This document shows, piece by piece, positions 1 through 14,244 of a DNA stretch of 64,000 nt. Where the stretch lies: contig CM072158.1 in the NCBI GenBank assembly GCA_036850595.1, positions 9,811,422 to 9,875,421 on the forward strand, given 5' to 3'. The notes under the pieces were generated by a model. That model saw nothing but the letters and a program-made list of their open reading frames with translations, searched no databases and was not told where the DNA came from. The translations under genes were made by a program, and so were the position numbers. Within the stretch, counting starts at the first letter, position 1, and the number at the start of each line of letters is the position of its first letter. The DNA comes from Rhyacichthys aspro. Its lineage: Eukaryota; Chordata; Actinopteri; Gobiiformes; Rhyacichthyidae.

Positions 1-542
1 GGCTGCAGATTCACAGCAGGGATTGAGAGTATTATAATATAACACTTATCTGCTACAGAGAAGTTACAGGAGCACAGTGAGAAAGCCATGTGCCCTTCAA
101 AACTCCCCACGGGCTGAAGTTATTTGCTTGAGAGCCTCCAGCGAATGATATCCTTTGTTCTAAAGGTTTGGCTGTGGGGCTACAGTGCTCCATGAAAGAG
201 AATGGTAATGTACATTGACCCTGAGCGGGATTATTATTTTGACAGTGTCTTGGCACACTCGCAGGACTGAGATCAGTGAGAGCAGTTTGGACAAGGTGGC
301 ATCGAAACACAGATGTAGGATCGGCTATCAAAGGAGGCTAACTAGGTGTTTTGGCTCGGCTCGGGACACGCCACATGAGTAATGACACAGTGGGAATGAA
401 CAAAGCAAATATGCACGGAGGCAACGTGACCCTTTTTGTGTGCGCAGTCAGGCACATAAGTATGTAAAGTGCAGAATACATGCTCACAACTGCACAGTAA
501 CTCATTATAGACACTTCCTCAGTCATTCAGAAGCCCTTTGGC

Positions 543-560
543 TGATGATGATGATGATGA
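543..560 (+). repeat. (TGA)6 microsatellite
   Basis: Six uninterrupted TGA units in non-coding DNA. Confidence 0.9.
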
Positions 561-1154
561 ATGCTGTTATTACTAATACATTGGTCAACACTGTGTAGGA
601 TGTCCATTCTTTTAGACATTCATGTTTACTTCAAATCATATCAGTGAATTGTAATATCTCATGAATTAGATTTAATTTCCCTTCGATTAAAGCTGACGTG
701 ACACTTTTGAACTTGTCTAATAATTAATTCTTGCCTCTGCTTGTGTTTTCCTACATATTTTCACATGTTTTCATCGTTCCCATGCAGCATCTTGTTTTGA
801 ATGAATGCAATATGACCTCTGACTAAGATTTGTTTATGAAATATGCAGCTTCTTCACTTATAATAATGTCGTCGTGCCACGTTGTCATCGGCTATTTTCA
901 CTGTGCGTGTGGTTTTGTCATGTCACTGCTGATATATGTCTATGAGAACAATACAAGACAAACCAACCAGACAACCATTAATGAACTTTTAACCGCTCGT
1001 CTTTGTGTTCTTCTCGTTCACAAGCTGACCTCTGCTTTGCGTGACTTCTCATGCAGCTCACCACACGTGCATGAACACACTCACAAGCATGCAGTCATTC
1101 AAGGAAGTGGTTACATTTTGGGCTTTCAGGTTTTACATACCTCTCCCGTTCGCA

Positions 1155-1172
1155 TGTGTGTGTGTGTGTGTG
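1155..1172 (+). repeat. (TG)9 microsatellite
   Basis: Nine uninterrupted TG units in non-coding DNA. Confidence 0.92.
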
Positions 1173-1431
1173 TTATTGGTGAGTGCACTGGGGATTAAGA
1201 GAGGCCCAGCTCAAGGTAAAGACAGACATGGTCACTCCTTCCTTTGTCTTTTTCGGCAGTTCTGCCCCCGTCCTCTCCGTGCTACCTCCCCAGTGGCTCA
1301 GTGATGGATTGCAGACTGCAGGGGTGAAGGTGGAGGGGCCGAGGTGGTGCGTTTGTGGGAAGTTTTCGTGTGAGCGCTTGTGTCTGGAGGTGAGCGGTGT
1401 GTGGTGTGAAACCTGTAATGATGAAATGACT

Positions 1432-1452
1432 CACTAATCACAGTGATTAGTG
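1432..1452. repeat. Perfect 10-bp inverted repeat with 1-nt centre
   Basis: CACTAATCAC and GTGATTAGTG are exact reverse complements separated by one A. Each arm holds a TAATCA/TGATTA homeodomain-type core, so the dyad could bind a homeodomain dimer. Confidence 0.75.
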
Positions 1453-4271
1453 CCTTGATGAGGGGGCTGGCTCTGGGACGGCGCTGCGTGCTACACAATC
1501 TCAAACATATGTAAGGGGGCAAATTTGGTTACCATGGTGCCAGTTACGTGGCGGCGTTTACAGCTGCTCCAGGTCGCTTTTAAGATTTGTCTGTCTTTTA
1601 CATGTTTCCTTTTCTTTTTTTCTTTTTTTATCATTCTTGTTTTTCATTCTTGTTTTCAGGGCTAAATATAAGTGATAGAAATTTGAATGCATCAAATCTG
1701 GAATGGACTACTTTGTGGCTTGACACTTCCTGTTTTTATTTTCAAATGTTGGATTACTCTGCGTGTCTCATGCTATCATGCACATCAAAACACACAAGGC
1801 CCTTTTCAAACCATTGCATGCACTGGTTAAATATGCACAGACACATTCATATCCTCCTTAGATATGATCATTTAGAGGCCGTCAGTCGTGTGACCACTCG
1901 TGCACTTGCATAAAATTAATTCACTGAGCTCGTTTAATGGCCTGTGGGTTTATGCTCTCACGTGTCACTGTCACTTACAATAGGTATAAAACCTTTGCAC
2001 ATTACACTTCAATTAACCATTTAATACCCCCCATTAAAAGAGTCCCATTTCAGCCGGTGTATGATAACAGTTTGAAAAGTGATATAGGATTTTATGGGTT
2101 ACCCCCAGTAAATCTATACAATAAAGGGGCCATGGTGGCTGGACTAAATGTGGTTAAATTGAGCAGTGCTTGGAATAAAAATACACTAAGATTGAGCACA
2201 ATGATATGGTTCCCAATATAACCTCAACCGTAGATTATAAATGGCCTCGACAATGATACTTAATGCTGCAGTTTCTCTAAATAACAGGCTTAACACTGTG
2301 TCTTTTCAAAGCATTTCCACAATATATATATACTTCTTATGTGTTTAAATATAAAGTCCTTGGAAATAATAATAAATGTGAAATAAACCACCTTCACAAG
2401 CGTTTTCCAGCTATCTTCAGGGGCCTACTGTGGACAATGTAAAAATGATTTCATTGTTATACTGCTAAAGCTGCCATTGTTAGGAGTTTCAGGTTCTTCA
2501 AGGGGTAGTTTATTGCCTCTTAAAGAGCTGGAGATGGTAAGTGTTGAGAAGAAAAAGCCCTCTCATCATTAAAACTTACATTAAACTCAATTTTCAAATA
2601 AAGATATATTTACATACAGATATTTAGTGTTGCACATCCCTTCTATGCTTTTCTAATGCAAGCTATAAAAAACCCACAACATAAACACCTTCCGCATACA
2701 CATGCTGTACCTCACATCCTGTGTAAGATCCCACAGTAGAATATATGCCAAACCACCACATTGTCTCACCCACACCTTCAACACGTTCCTCTGCACAACA
2801 CCGGTGCTGTGATGAGACTCTACTCTCATTTCAAATACCAAGCAGAAAACAAGCAGCTGCAAACAACTCAATTTTATGCTCTTTTTATGCCAAAACACCA
2901 CGTTTGTTTCTTAGATGTGGTAGCGCTGTCTCGGTTTTAGAGGCAAAACAAATGAGAACATGATCTAAAAAATATGGATTTTGGTACGTTAGTGGTACAA
3001 AACAGCCAAAATATCTATTACCATCTCTAATGTAGTCTAACTTTTGTGTAGAAGAGACTGGACAGAAAGTTTCAGGCTGAGATTGTGCTCACTGTGCAAT
3101 CCCTTCTGTTACTCTTGAGTGCTGCTATATCCATCTATCCTGAATCTGAATATTTCCCACACATTTTACCGCTGACAGAAAAAAACAAATCACACTAATT
3201 AATGGTGCTGCAACCTCTGGCACCTCATTAACAATGCTCATACGGCAATAAAATGTGTGCAAAGTGACATCGAAACACAATTTATTTACTATTATGCTAC
3301 TGTATGTCGGATGTAAATACTATTTGATGAGTGCTCTAATCTTAAGGCCCTGCTACTTAATGAAAAGTCAGGAATTGTTCAATAAAAATCATTTAAAAAG
3401 CCCAAAATTTACTTTATAATCAAGCAAGGTACACCAAATAATTGTGATTTGAAAATGTCTAATGATTTATTGAGTAAATATCTACAGATGGACAGCAAAG
3501 GTGTTTTTTAAGTAGAGACAGTGAACTCAAAATAATTAAATAAATGTAAAAGCAATGTTTTGTTGTTTTTGTCTTATCAAGGCGCCAAAACATTCAACAA
3601 ACTGACCAGTTTCATGCTCCACAAATGAGAAACAGAGGCTTGCATGTTTGCCGATTCGTTTCATGTTTTGCATCAGACCAGGACAGATGCGTATAATCTG
3701 ACTCTGTTTCCCACAAAACCAAATACACAGTGGCACGTACAGTATAATACCAACCAGGAGAGGGACTTTACCCAGAGGCAAAGCTGTGCTCGAATGCTGC
3801 CTCAGACTTACCTGCAGGTAGCAACAGAATCCATTTTGGCACTGACTGTCAAGCGTAAAGTTTTATTTGGCTCATCAATGGGAGGACACAGCTAATGCAT
3901 CCATCTTCCATGTAGCGCTGGGAGCAAATTACACTAAAGGTGATGTCTTTCTGCAGAAGCTGAGCTAAACAATTCATAGTTCCCCCGTGGAAAACTGGAT
4001 AAGTACAGAGTCTAGTGGAGGAACTACGCTGTAATGGCACAGGATGCATTTAAGCCTGATGTAATTTGGTAAAAGGATGGAGAGTAGAGGAGATAAAATG
4101 ATCTTATTTCTATGTCCTGAACTATTATTATTATTGACATGATATCAAAAGTCAACACCAGTCAAATGATATCTCAGTTGTGTTATTTATAGACATAAAA
4201 ATATTTAAAATGATGGATCAGACGGTATATTTCAAATGCTGCACTTGTCAGATGTGATTTTTGTCGGCCTC

Positions 4272-4287
4272 TGTGTGTGTGTGTGTG
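4272..4287 (+). repeat. (TG)8 microsatellite
   Basis: Eight uninterrupted TG units, flanked by CGGCC-containing sequence on both sides. Confidence 0.9.
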
Positions 4288-7200
4288 TCGATGAAAGGCC
4301 GACCCGGGCAGAGCAGAGTAAATCTAATTCCTGCTCAAATTGAGGAGATTGTCAGAGTAAAGCGGAGCTGACACAGGAAAGCCCTCAGATTCACTGTAGA
4401 CAAAGAAAGCAGGGAGGTCTGCCTGTTGAAGAACGCGGCACAGGTCGAAATAGAGACAGACTTGTGTTTGTGCTGCCGTGGAGCAGAGCGGCTACAGGAA
4501 CAATAACAGGGGGATATTTTCGTCACAGGAACAACACCAGCTTCATTTGAGAGATTTTTGTGTTTGCCTTCATGATTTTCAGGTTAGGGGTTAGTCATTT
4601 TTGTGTGTAGACATGCCACTTTTCTGTCTTACCTCATGACACGTTACAGCTGACTCAGACATAACGTACTCTGATCCGGATCAACTCATCTCTTTGTGTC
4701 TTTTTTTTCCATTACTTTAGAATGTGTTACTGACACTGTATCCACTGTGGTAATATGGGTCACCCTTTGTATCCTAGTGTATAGCTGCAGACAAAAACTC
4801 TACCTCCTTGTTCTTGTTGTCTTATGGCTTAAATTAAAAAGTGTACAATTGGTAATAGATTAGTGGTGTTTTATGTGGCTTCATTCATGTCACTTTCAGA
4901 AAATGGTGGTGGAAAAAGTGCCTTATTTTACCAGAAACATGAGAGATTGCTCTGTTTATCTGTTGTGTGTCCTGCAGAGGCACAAATACACATAAGACAT
5001 ATATTTAGAAAGATTTGAAAACATCAAAATGTCAAACGAATGGTCATTTTCACACATTACTGTTAAAACAGGCTCACATGCAAGAAATACTACAACAAAA
5101 ATTGTGTGTGTTGGTCATTATGCAGTGTCTAATCACAATCCCCAAGCACTAGCAGACTATTAGAAACCCTTAATTGACTCTGTCTGCTATATATGCAACT
5201 TTTTGAGCATGTTAGATAATGGGAAATGTAACTTAACTGTCTTTTAACTAAACTTAAAAAGGACAAGACTCCTGCTTCAAACAACACAGGTAAACTTTAA
5301 CCTTTACATTTCCCAGTAGTGTTATTTTAAAACATCTTTTTATCACCACGCAGGTTTAATCCGTGCAATGTGTCAACTTCCCAGATGTCTCATATCCGAC
5401 GAGTCACTTTAAAGCTATTCTCTGCTCGGATTGTATCGTCTGTTTGACCTTTTTCTGAAAGTGCACTTTGATTGAACAATTCTTTTACTCATAATTCAGT
5501 CTGACAGGAACAGCGGCATTGTTGCCACTTCGGCTTTGTGTGGAAATTCACTCCCACAAGCAAAGAGTCACTGTTGCATAAGAGTAAAATGTCAATCCCT
5601 TACACAGTTTAATGTAATCAGAAGATAGAAATGCCAAAGCACCGTTTCTTCTGTCTTACCTTGATGCCATGTCAATATGTGAGCACTTTGCCAATGACAT
5701 TAGTGCCACCTGTATACCCTCCTCGTGTCGCTCCTCTAACAGTGTCACCTTTGTTGCCCCTCTGTCACCCTCCTCGTCAGCCCGCCTCACCTGTTAGTCT
5801 GACACGCCTGTACACGGCATGACATACAGCCAAACGGAGATGAGTCCTACCTCCCCCTTTTTTCCTGTCTCTCCGCTACACCCCACCTCCCCTTTCACCC
5901 ATCCCAACTGAGTCCATCTGTTCATCTGAGAGGAGGAGGAGGAGGTGGGACATGAACACACCGGGACAGTACAGCAGCCTCAAACATGACATTAGCGGGG
6001 GAAGAAAGATTGGATTACAATGTGAAATAAAATGTAAATGAAAACATTTAATCGTGACATTGCATTGTTTTAGCCCACTGTACAGAAGTGATCTTGTAAA
6101 GCTGACCAAAGTGATGCTTTTTGATGCATTTATGTGTTCTCCATAGATCCACTTTAAACACAAATGCTGGTGGGTAGAAAAATAAAAATAATCTCCATTC
6201 ACTCAAATACAATCAGCTGTAGAGAAGGCTGTAGTCTGTCTGCCAGGCCAGTAGGGGCGCTGTGAACAAGTTGATGCTAATTTAAATACATAAAAGACAG
6301 TAGTTAGCAGGCATATGTTTGTAAACTGTTCTACTCTGGGCCCTGTTCTCTGTTTGATTCCTCCTTGGTAAGTGAAAGTTATATCCAGATCCATTCTAAC
6401 TTTTAAATGAACATGAGACAATCTAAATTTGGCTGTATTTTCTTGTCTTCTGTGGGCTGTGACTGAAAAGACTTAAGAACTTAAGACTACCTTCCCATGT
6501 GGACAGAAGAGGAAAGGTGAAATACATGCGGAAGAAGCTTCATCTTGTTCTGGGACTATAGGTGTGTAAAGATGAATTCTCACAAACATTTGCGTCCTTC
6601 ACTTTTTGCTCCTCATGCTCTTATTAAAGATAAACTTAGCCATAGATTTAATCAAGAATACAATTTTGTAAACAGATATTTGGGTGGAGGCTGTGTAACA
6701 GATGTATTCAGCTTCTAATTGCATTTAGCTCTAGTGAAGGTAACTTTTTAAATGATAATGCACAATCTCTAGTTGGATTAAGTCACCTCGCTTTGCTGGG
6801 AATGTCCCTCCTGAGAACCATGTTGCCACGGTGATAAGGTCTTGCCCTTTCCACTCTGCCCTCTGGCCTTTGCTCTCCTCGAAGGGGCATGTGCCTTCGG
6901 CCGAATAGACCAGAAAAATACATAGAAAAAAACAATGCCATCAGAGATCTGTGATGAAAATAGATGGCGCTGCTGTGTGTATTTTCCTGCACATAAAGTT
7001 TAGACACTTCTAGGAGCCTTGTGCTCATTCTTTCAAACAGGAGCCAGAGTGATTTCAAATGCAGGAGGAAAAGGAAAATGCAAATATTTGAACAATTGAC
7101 AGCTGCTTTAATGTGTGAGCCAGCAGCCGGGCGACAGGCGAACACTTCCTTTGTACAGTGAAATTCTCATTTCCTTTGCACGCTATTGTTTTTTTCTTCT

Positions 7201-9300
7201 CATTTTTCTGTCATCGAAGCCCTGCACCTCCAACACTTTACCTGCTGCAGTAAAGGAAAGGAGCCAATTGAGAAATAATGATAGGAAAGATGAGCATTAA
7301 CAATAGAGATGTTAATGCTATCTTGGAAGCATAGCCCTTTTGTGATTATATATCATTAAGTTATAGTACAGCACATAAGTCAAACTCCAGACGTGAGCCA
7401 CTCACAGCACTTGGAATATCTGTGTCCCACTATTACATTTAGGTTGGAAGCATATTTTTTCAAGTTTAGAGGTACATTATATTCAAATACACAGCTACAT
7501 TTGTTGGCCTTATTTATTTGACAGCCTTTGGAAGAGAATGAGATAAGAAACATGTCAGCATTTTAGTATGTTGCATAAAAGCTAGTCATTGATCCAACTT
7601 CAAAATATACACCATATTCAGCTGTCGTTAACAGCTTAAGCATTAAAATTATAGCCTTAAGGTTATTTTGTTGGTCATCATACAATGCACTCTCAAACTC
7701 TGAGTGGAAGGGCACGAGATTCCTCTGTGCTTTTCCAAATGGGAAGCAGAAAAAAACACTTTCTAACACAGGTAATAGAGCTGTTCCTTCTACAGCCCCA
7801 ATTTCACATATCCCTATGGGCAATGTTTTGTTTCTTCAAAAATCAGTAGAAAACTCCAGATGTTAAGCTGGTGTGGTTGCAGTGTGTTTTTTTTTTGTTT
7901 TTTTTTACTAACATTCAGAATCCAGATCCAGGAGGAATAATTGCTGAAGAGACATTACACTGAAAATGGAGGCAATACAAAATAGTATAATGTTTGTCTG
8001 ACAGCCTGCAGCTCAGCTCTATAATTTTGTCTTTCTTTATTTTGTTTGTTTGCCTATGTGTTCGAGCATACATGCATTTGGAAGGGAAGAATTCACACAA
8101 TGCCTTGCTCATAAATGCTCGTAAACAATCAAGCCTTGGTCCTAATTTTGTTGTCAAACACACACGCTGGTGAACCGGGGTTTATTGTGTATATATGTGT
8201 GTAAAGTGTCCTTGCGATGGCACTAGCTGGCAGAGTGTGTATTATAATAAGTGTGAAAAATCTCATTAATGCTGCCGGGCTGCTGAGCTGCGGCTGCCGC
8301 TAAGTCTCTTGTATTGTCACTTTTCTCCTGGGCCCCCTGAACGCTAGCTTGCTAACTAGCATCATTGCCATGGAGACCCCAGCAGCTATGCCTTCCCCAC
8401 TCATGCTCACACCTTCCCTCTCCCTTTTTGTCCTGTGACAAAGCTTGACAAACCGCATGTGACTTGGAGGGCTTAGCACTGGGGAATTGTCAGAGTTCCC
8501 CCTCTTGCTCTCAAATTCTAAATAAGCAGCCATATTGATTTTTAATGATGCTGCCAGTGGAGGAGCCCCTCTGCTGCGCGGATATAGAAACAGGATGGAA
8601 GGAGGAAAGTCAAGAGGAATACGCTGAGCTGGTCGTTTTCTATTTGTAAGTTGAAATAACCAAAGCTTGTTTCAATAAAGAAGTCCTTTTCTTGGCCTCT
8701 GTTATGTCTTGAAGCTTGGAGTTACAGATTGTGTATAAATGTACAGATGGAAATAGTTGGAATTGGAGTGCACTCTGTTTTAAATCCAAAACACATGCAC
8801 GAGCTGTTGCTGTTTGCAATGTCTTCGCAAAAGTTTTCATTCAGGATATAAATCTTTGTTGTCTGAGAATTCATTTATTTATTACATTGATATTTAAGGA
8901 CTACAATAGTTTATAGAACAGTAGAAAGGCCCTGAAATGCTCATCATTTGGAGAAGAAAGGCTACTATTAGTGTTCTATTTTTGGATGGAAAAGGAAAGT
9001 GAGTGTGATATTTGTACATTATATTGTTGTTGTTGTTTTATATTATTTGAGGAAAAGAGGGAAAGAGAGAGTCATTAACATGGGCATTTATCTACTTGTA
9101 TTTAACTAGATTTAAATTCACTGTGGTCCAATAGAAGTCAACATTTAACCTATTTGCTTATCAGCTCCTATAAAACAGACGCCACAATCCACTTAGAGCC
9201 CACTCCTGTGCAGGCCCCTACCTCATTCACACAGGCCTGGTGTTTAACATAGTTGACTACACATATGGAGGTGATTCCATAGATCAAAGTGTCGCCACAG

Positions 9301-9330
9301 CTAATTAATCTATATCACTGTTAATTAATC
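9301..9330. promoter_or_regulatory. Paired homeodomain-type sites 20 bp apart
   Basis: TAATTAATC occurs at 9302-9310 and again at 9322-9330, a start-to-start distance of 20 bp, close to two helical turns. Such a layout suits cooperative homeodomain binding on one face of the helix. The motif is common in AT-rich DNA, so the call is weak. Confidence 0.3.
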
Positions 9331-11559
9331 AACTTAACCCCAGGCTTTACAGACCACCCTCTAATCAGTGTGTGAACATGTAGTGTGTGCACGCTGAATA
9401 TTTTACTGAAAAGTGCCATTGTTTCAAATGAAAATGTATGTAATTTCAGATAAAAGAAACAAAGCAGGACAAAGGAGAGGGACTGATATATGGGAGTATT
9501 AAGACAAAGCTAGTGGAGGAAAAAAACACTCAGCTGAAAAAGAGGAAACCATTAACCTTCTAGACATTTACCTAATTAATTCTCTCCTCACTGTAAATGA
9601 AGTGCAGAACCTTGGAGAAGTAGCAGACCAGTGGAACTCATGTAAAATGTATGTTGGCCCATATTACAGCGCACAGAACAAGAGCTGCCACTCCTTAATA
9701 TAATGACACATGTAATCTTTATTCAACTCAGACCCCCGAGGCGTACAGCTTTGTTGTGCTCGAGAAAACGGCTAAACCTTTAGCCCAAAGCTAAAGCTAA
9801 ATAAACCGACAGAGTATTGACACAGGTGTGAGGCTGTAAAAGCATGTTTGCATGTAATTAGAGGCGTTTATGTTGGTATTAATGATGGACTAACATGGGA
9901 CTCGAGGGTAAGTGGAAGTGCAATGGATTTCCTGTGTGGCCTAAAGGACTTCTACAACCTGTAAAACTCACGTTTCCTTTGATAATATTTCACACGAAAA
10001 CACACATGACCAAAGAAAGACTGAAGAAAAAGACTATGTGGCCTTTATGGATTATTGTTTGAAAACTACTCAAACTACATGGCCACTAGTTTATAAACAA
10101 ATCATATGCATTTGAATCGCATAGGAATTTGGATGATCATTTGGTTAAAAAAAAAAAAAGTTGAATGTGCTTCTGTGCCCTCTGTGAGCATTCCTGTGGT
10201 TTAGCACTTTGCTTTGGAAAACAATGGCCGACCCATTCCACTCCATCCACAGGCCGGCACTATGTGTAATAAAAACAACAGACACATGCTGTCAGCAGTG
10301 TAGTCAAAGTGACCACATCCACAGAACAAGTTGATTGAGCTTTATCCACGACACAGTAAAAGGTTTAGGTTGGCCTCCATTAGATTAGTTCTTTTAGCTT
10401 TTATATTAATATAAACCATAAAATGCTTCTCAAGGTCTTTATCTGAATGCCCCTGAAAAAAACACTCATGGGCAAGTATTGAGAGTGTCTTCCCTTTACA
10501 CTTAAGCAATACATCAGCATGGTGACTTTTAAAAGGAAATCATGAATACTGCAGATAAGTATTCAAGATGTGGTTAAGACATGTGAAGAATGCCAAAGCT
10601 AGACCAGAAGGCCAAGAAAACCTGAAAATATGTTGGGCTCCTTTTCTGTCAGTGGTGTTGGTGATATTTTACGATTACTTTGTCTAAAAAAACGTGTTAT
10701 TTGTAAACATACTGTATTTCTTCTGTTTGAGACCAACCTGTGGATGCCAGCTTACTCTAAACTTACACAAACAGCTCCTCATGTCCAATTACAATACAAT
10801 AGCAGCAGTGAGTATTGTTCCAGTCTTGGTAAAACATATTTATTTCTTCTTGATTGACATAATAATAAATATGAATTTTAATTTGGCAAGGCAGTCCCAT
10901 TTACATCCCATTAAAATGCATGAATATTACAGGTGCGGTGTAACAAACTTTATTCACCTCACAGGTGTCTTCACAGCAGGCAGGCTGTTGATAGTGTGCC
11001 AGAATAAAGGGTGCTGTGAAAGTATTACACTGTTATCTTGATTTTACCCTTGTGATATCATTTCATTAGCTCAAAGTACGCAAATAAACGTGTGGTGACA
11101 CCTTTGCCGAGTGCCTCTAGAGTTAATAGAGCCGGCAGATATAAAACAGCGTAACAAAGAAAATGAAGAGATGACTATTTGTGAACGTGAGAGAATGTGA
11201 ACACAGACGTATTAGCACTTCTGACGTCCAGCAGCAATGGTTTGAGTTGGTAGCCAGTGCTTTTTTTTTATTTTTTAGCTCATTCCACTCTTGGGAAGTT
11301 GTCAAGTGATTTCAGTTTTGCTTTTGGATCCATTATTTCTTTTTTCCTCGTCTGCTTTTTTGTCGCAAGGCCTTAATCCTCAAAACAAACAAAACAAACT
11401 ATTTTGAATTTAGCACTGGTTGAGGCTCTTCTAGGATTTTTCACAAAACTAAACAAACAACGCAGAGGTTAAGAGACAGATCCTTTAGTGGTCTCAGTAC
11501 AACAGAACAGGTGATGCTGCTGTATTTAGGTTGCTGAAGGCTAACACAGAAATCCAAAT

Positions 11560-12310
11560 ATCGCCTATAAAGCCTTGTGTGCCGAAACAAACAACCAAAA
11601 GGTGCCCGGTTTGAGAGCTGCGATCCGCTCTTGTGCTGCCAAGACTGCAGCGAGAGAAGCCGAATTACTGAGTGACAAATGGAAATGTTCTCTGAAACAA
11701 TTTACCGGATAATTCTGCTGCAAATTAATCTGCTTTCCTCTCTGCGCGGTTGTTGAATTATCTCTCAATGCTAGGTGCACGTTTCCCGTTCTGGTCGGAC
11801 GGAAGAATTGTAATTTGATTTAATGGTATTAGGTATTTAGGAGCCTGTGCATGGCTGCAAAAGGAGATTTCGAGCTGCCTTGCACCTTCAGATTAGTGCC
11901 ATCATATTTACATTACAGAGACATTAGATTTCCTTATATGACTTTCAGACGCAGCGATAAAAGCCATTTCAAAATAAATGCACGCTGACATCTTGAAATC
12001 AATTGGCTGATTTCCATTTTTGGTCGCGTCCAGTATTTATTCAGGTCAGCCCATTGTGTTTTTCAATGCAATGAATTCATCTAAAGTGGAAATGTGCTCA
12101 TATATCCAGAGCGTTTTTATCTTTTTCTGCCTCTGCTGACACACTCTCACAAACACACCTCATAATGGCGTTTTAGAGCAGTTCTGCAGCAGCTAATTGT
12201 TATGTTTTGGCCGCATCTCGCATGCAGGTGGCAGGTTATGTTTTTATTTTTCTGCAATCTAAACAATATAAAGTGTTGGAGACAGGCAACTTCCCCAATT
12301 GAGCAGCTGA
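11560..12310. promoter_or_regulatory. Candidate conserved non-coding element cluster
   Basis: High-complexity sequence with dense homeodomain-like cores (AAATTAATC, TAATTTGATTTAATGG, GAATTATC) mixed with GC-containing words, free of simple repeats and of any convincing frame. This texture is typical of ancient vertebrate developmental enhancers in gene deserts. No alignment could be made, so conservation is inferred only. Confidence 0.35.
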
Positions 12311-12491
12311 CGAGATTCAGCGAAGCACAAAAGCCTTATTGCTTGTTAGGAAAGGAGAAATAGGACAGCGAGTAAGGGAGGAGGAAACAGGGCTGAGGGA
12401 ACACCAAACTGAAAAAAGTGAGAGATGAAAATAAGCAGCGTTTGTATTTGTTTGGGTTTTGAGGCGATGTCCACTCCGCACAGAGATCCCT

Positions 12492-12504
12492 GGGTCAAAG
12501 GTCA
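12492..12504 (+). promoter_or_regulatory. DR1 nuclear-receptor site
   Basis: GGGTCA-A-AGGTCA is an exact direct repeat with one-base spacing, the class bound by HNF4, COUP-TF/NR2F and RXR heterodimers. An extended half-site, AAGGTCA, follows about 50 bp downstream near 12555-12561. Confidence 0.5.
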
Positions 12505-13428
12505 TCATCTGGAGAGCTTTAGCCATTCAGGTCTGTCCCCTTTAGCGCTGATTAAGGTCACACTGTGTGGCCCACAAACCTGTGACCCCTAATACCCTGC
12601 AGTCATCTGGCATCACATGTCGGCTTAGAGTTTACACGCATGCAGACTTTTCCATTATGCTAATAATCAAGAAGCAACAAAAGACATAAACACATACAAA
12701 CATGTAGAGTAAAGAAAATCGGTCAAACACCAACAAACAAACGCCAAAATTATGTATAAAAAATGAAAGCTACAAGTAATTTTGACCCTTTGACTGTATT
12801 AAAAAACCACTCCAACCTTTTTTTTTCCAATTATTGAAATTGAGATATGGCTCCAATGGCTTCACAGATCCTTTGTCAGTTTATTTGGGTGATGTTCCTC
12901 AGTTTATACAGTCACTATAAACACAATCTTCATATTCTGACCCATCGTTTTTTTAAATAAACTATACACTAATGTGGGATTTGGGAAGGTGTGTTTTTTA
13001 AATGTAGGTAAGACTCCATTTTCACATTCGAATAAGCTATTAATAGATGAAAATGTATTCAAAAGATCCCACGTTTTACCTGTGTAAATGTAACGACAGG
13101 AACAACTGCTTTGCATAATAATAACCTTAAAACTAATACACTTAATCAAAAAAGCAGCACAATAACTGAGATCATTAGACAGCAAAAGGATGCACTAATT
13201 ATCCAAAAAGAACCCAGGAGAATTCAGTGAAAATAATGGCGCTTTGTTGCTCGGTCGGTACCAGCCAAAGACTGATTGAATTTTGGTGTTGCTTTATCCA
13301 ATATATTTTTATGTGCTCCCACTGTGTTAATAACGTGAAGTTTATGGAGTGTGCTCTGTAATTAAATAATGCTCAGTGACTTTGAGGGGAACACAGTCAC
13401 CGGTTTTGTCCGCGCGTTCAGTGCCACG

Positions 13429-13440
13429 GCCCTCTTGTGG
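13429..13440 (-). promoter_or_regulatory. CTCF-like core motif
   Basis: Read on the minus strand, CCACAAGAGGGC matches the CTCF core (CCASYAGRKGGC) at all but the fifth, weakly constrained, base. It sits in a locally GC-rich stretch (13400-13570). Occupancy is unknown. Confidence 0.4.
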
Positions 13441-13584
13441 CTCTAATGGGATACAGATGGCAGCCAGAGGTTGTGCGACGGGCGGTCGGCGCTGCAGACT
13501 GAGACCAGCGGGGAGTGTCCTGAAACGTGTTCACCGCATTACTGTGCCCCACATGCTAGCCCCGGACCAGAGTCAGCATGTATG

Positions 13585-13607
13585 GTGTGTGTGTGTGTGT
13601 GTGTGTG
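13585..13607 (+). repeat. (GT)n microsatellite, 23 bp
   Basis: An uninterrupted GT tract. It produces the poly-VC residues in chance frames crossing it. Confidence 0.92.
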
Positions 13608-14244
13608 AGATACAGTGGACAGAACCAGAACAAGAAGAGGTGGAAACAGTCTGAAGGTGATCTGGTTTATATTGAGTATTTTATGAGGAATGTTACATCA
13701 GTTTTCCCTTCCCACACTTTTATCAGGACATTTTGTTGTGGTAACTGTGGCTCAGTTTTTACCAGGCTCCAATTTTGTCTACCATGCTTGACCTGAAGCA
13801 AGGCTAGACCGTTAAAATATATTGCCATCGAGCATCTGTTAGCTGGAAGACATTAACTACAAACAAGCAGGCAGTAAAGGAGACAGTTTATGTTGAATCC
13901 ATGATACAACTGGACTGAGACACAAACTTTGAACTGGATCGGCTGCATTAGAACGATGATTATTAACCTATAACTTACTTACTTTAAGATTGAACACTTT
14001 TAATGTGATTACCATAAGGGGATTTGGCATTTAAGCATATTTCCAAGTTACTTCTTTAAAATGAAAGCTTTAGAAACCAGAGTTAATTTAGCGTGTTGAA
14101 TAAAAGTCTTTACCAGGCCTCATGTTGGGACAGTGCCTTGTCCTGGAACACGGGGTGGCTGAAAGGCTTTTGATTAATCGTACAAATCCTCCTCTTTCCA
14201 ATGCTCCAGAGGACTGATGGGATGTGGCGTTTCAAAAGATCCCC

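Larger units (their letters stand above)
1..11550. other. Intergenic DNA, no gene recognised
   Basis: All frames are short (122 codons at most), many start at non-ATG codons, and none resembles a known protein. The stretch is AT-rich, single-copy-looking DNA with three microsatellites, a 21-bp palindrome at 1432-1452, a dispersed 24-bp repeat copy at 6229-6252, an octamer at 7078-7085 and paired homeodomain sites at 9301-9330. The block around 1180-1560 is more GC-rich and could be a regulatory element. Nothing else stands out. Confidence 0.7.

Noticed and set aside
13376..13796. Frames containing VCVCVCV near 13.6 kb
   Set aside because: They are a product of the GT microsatellite at 13585-13607.
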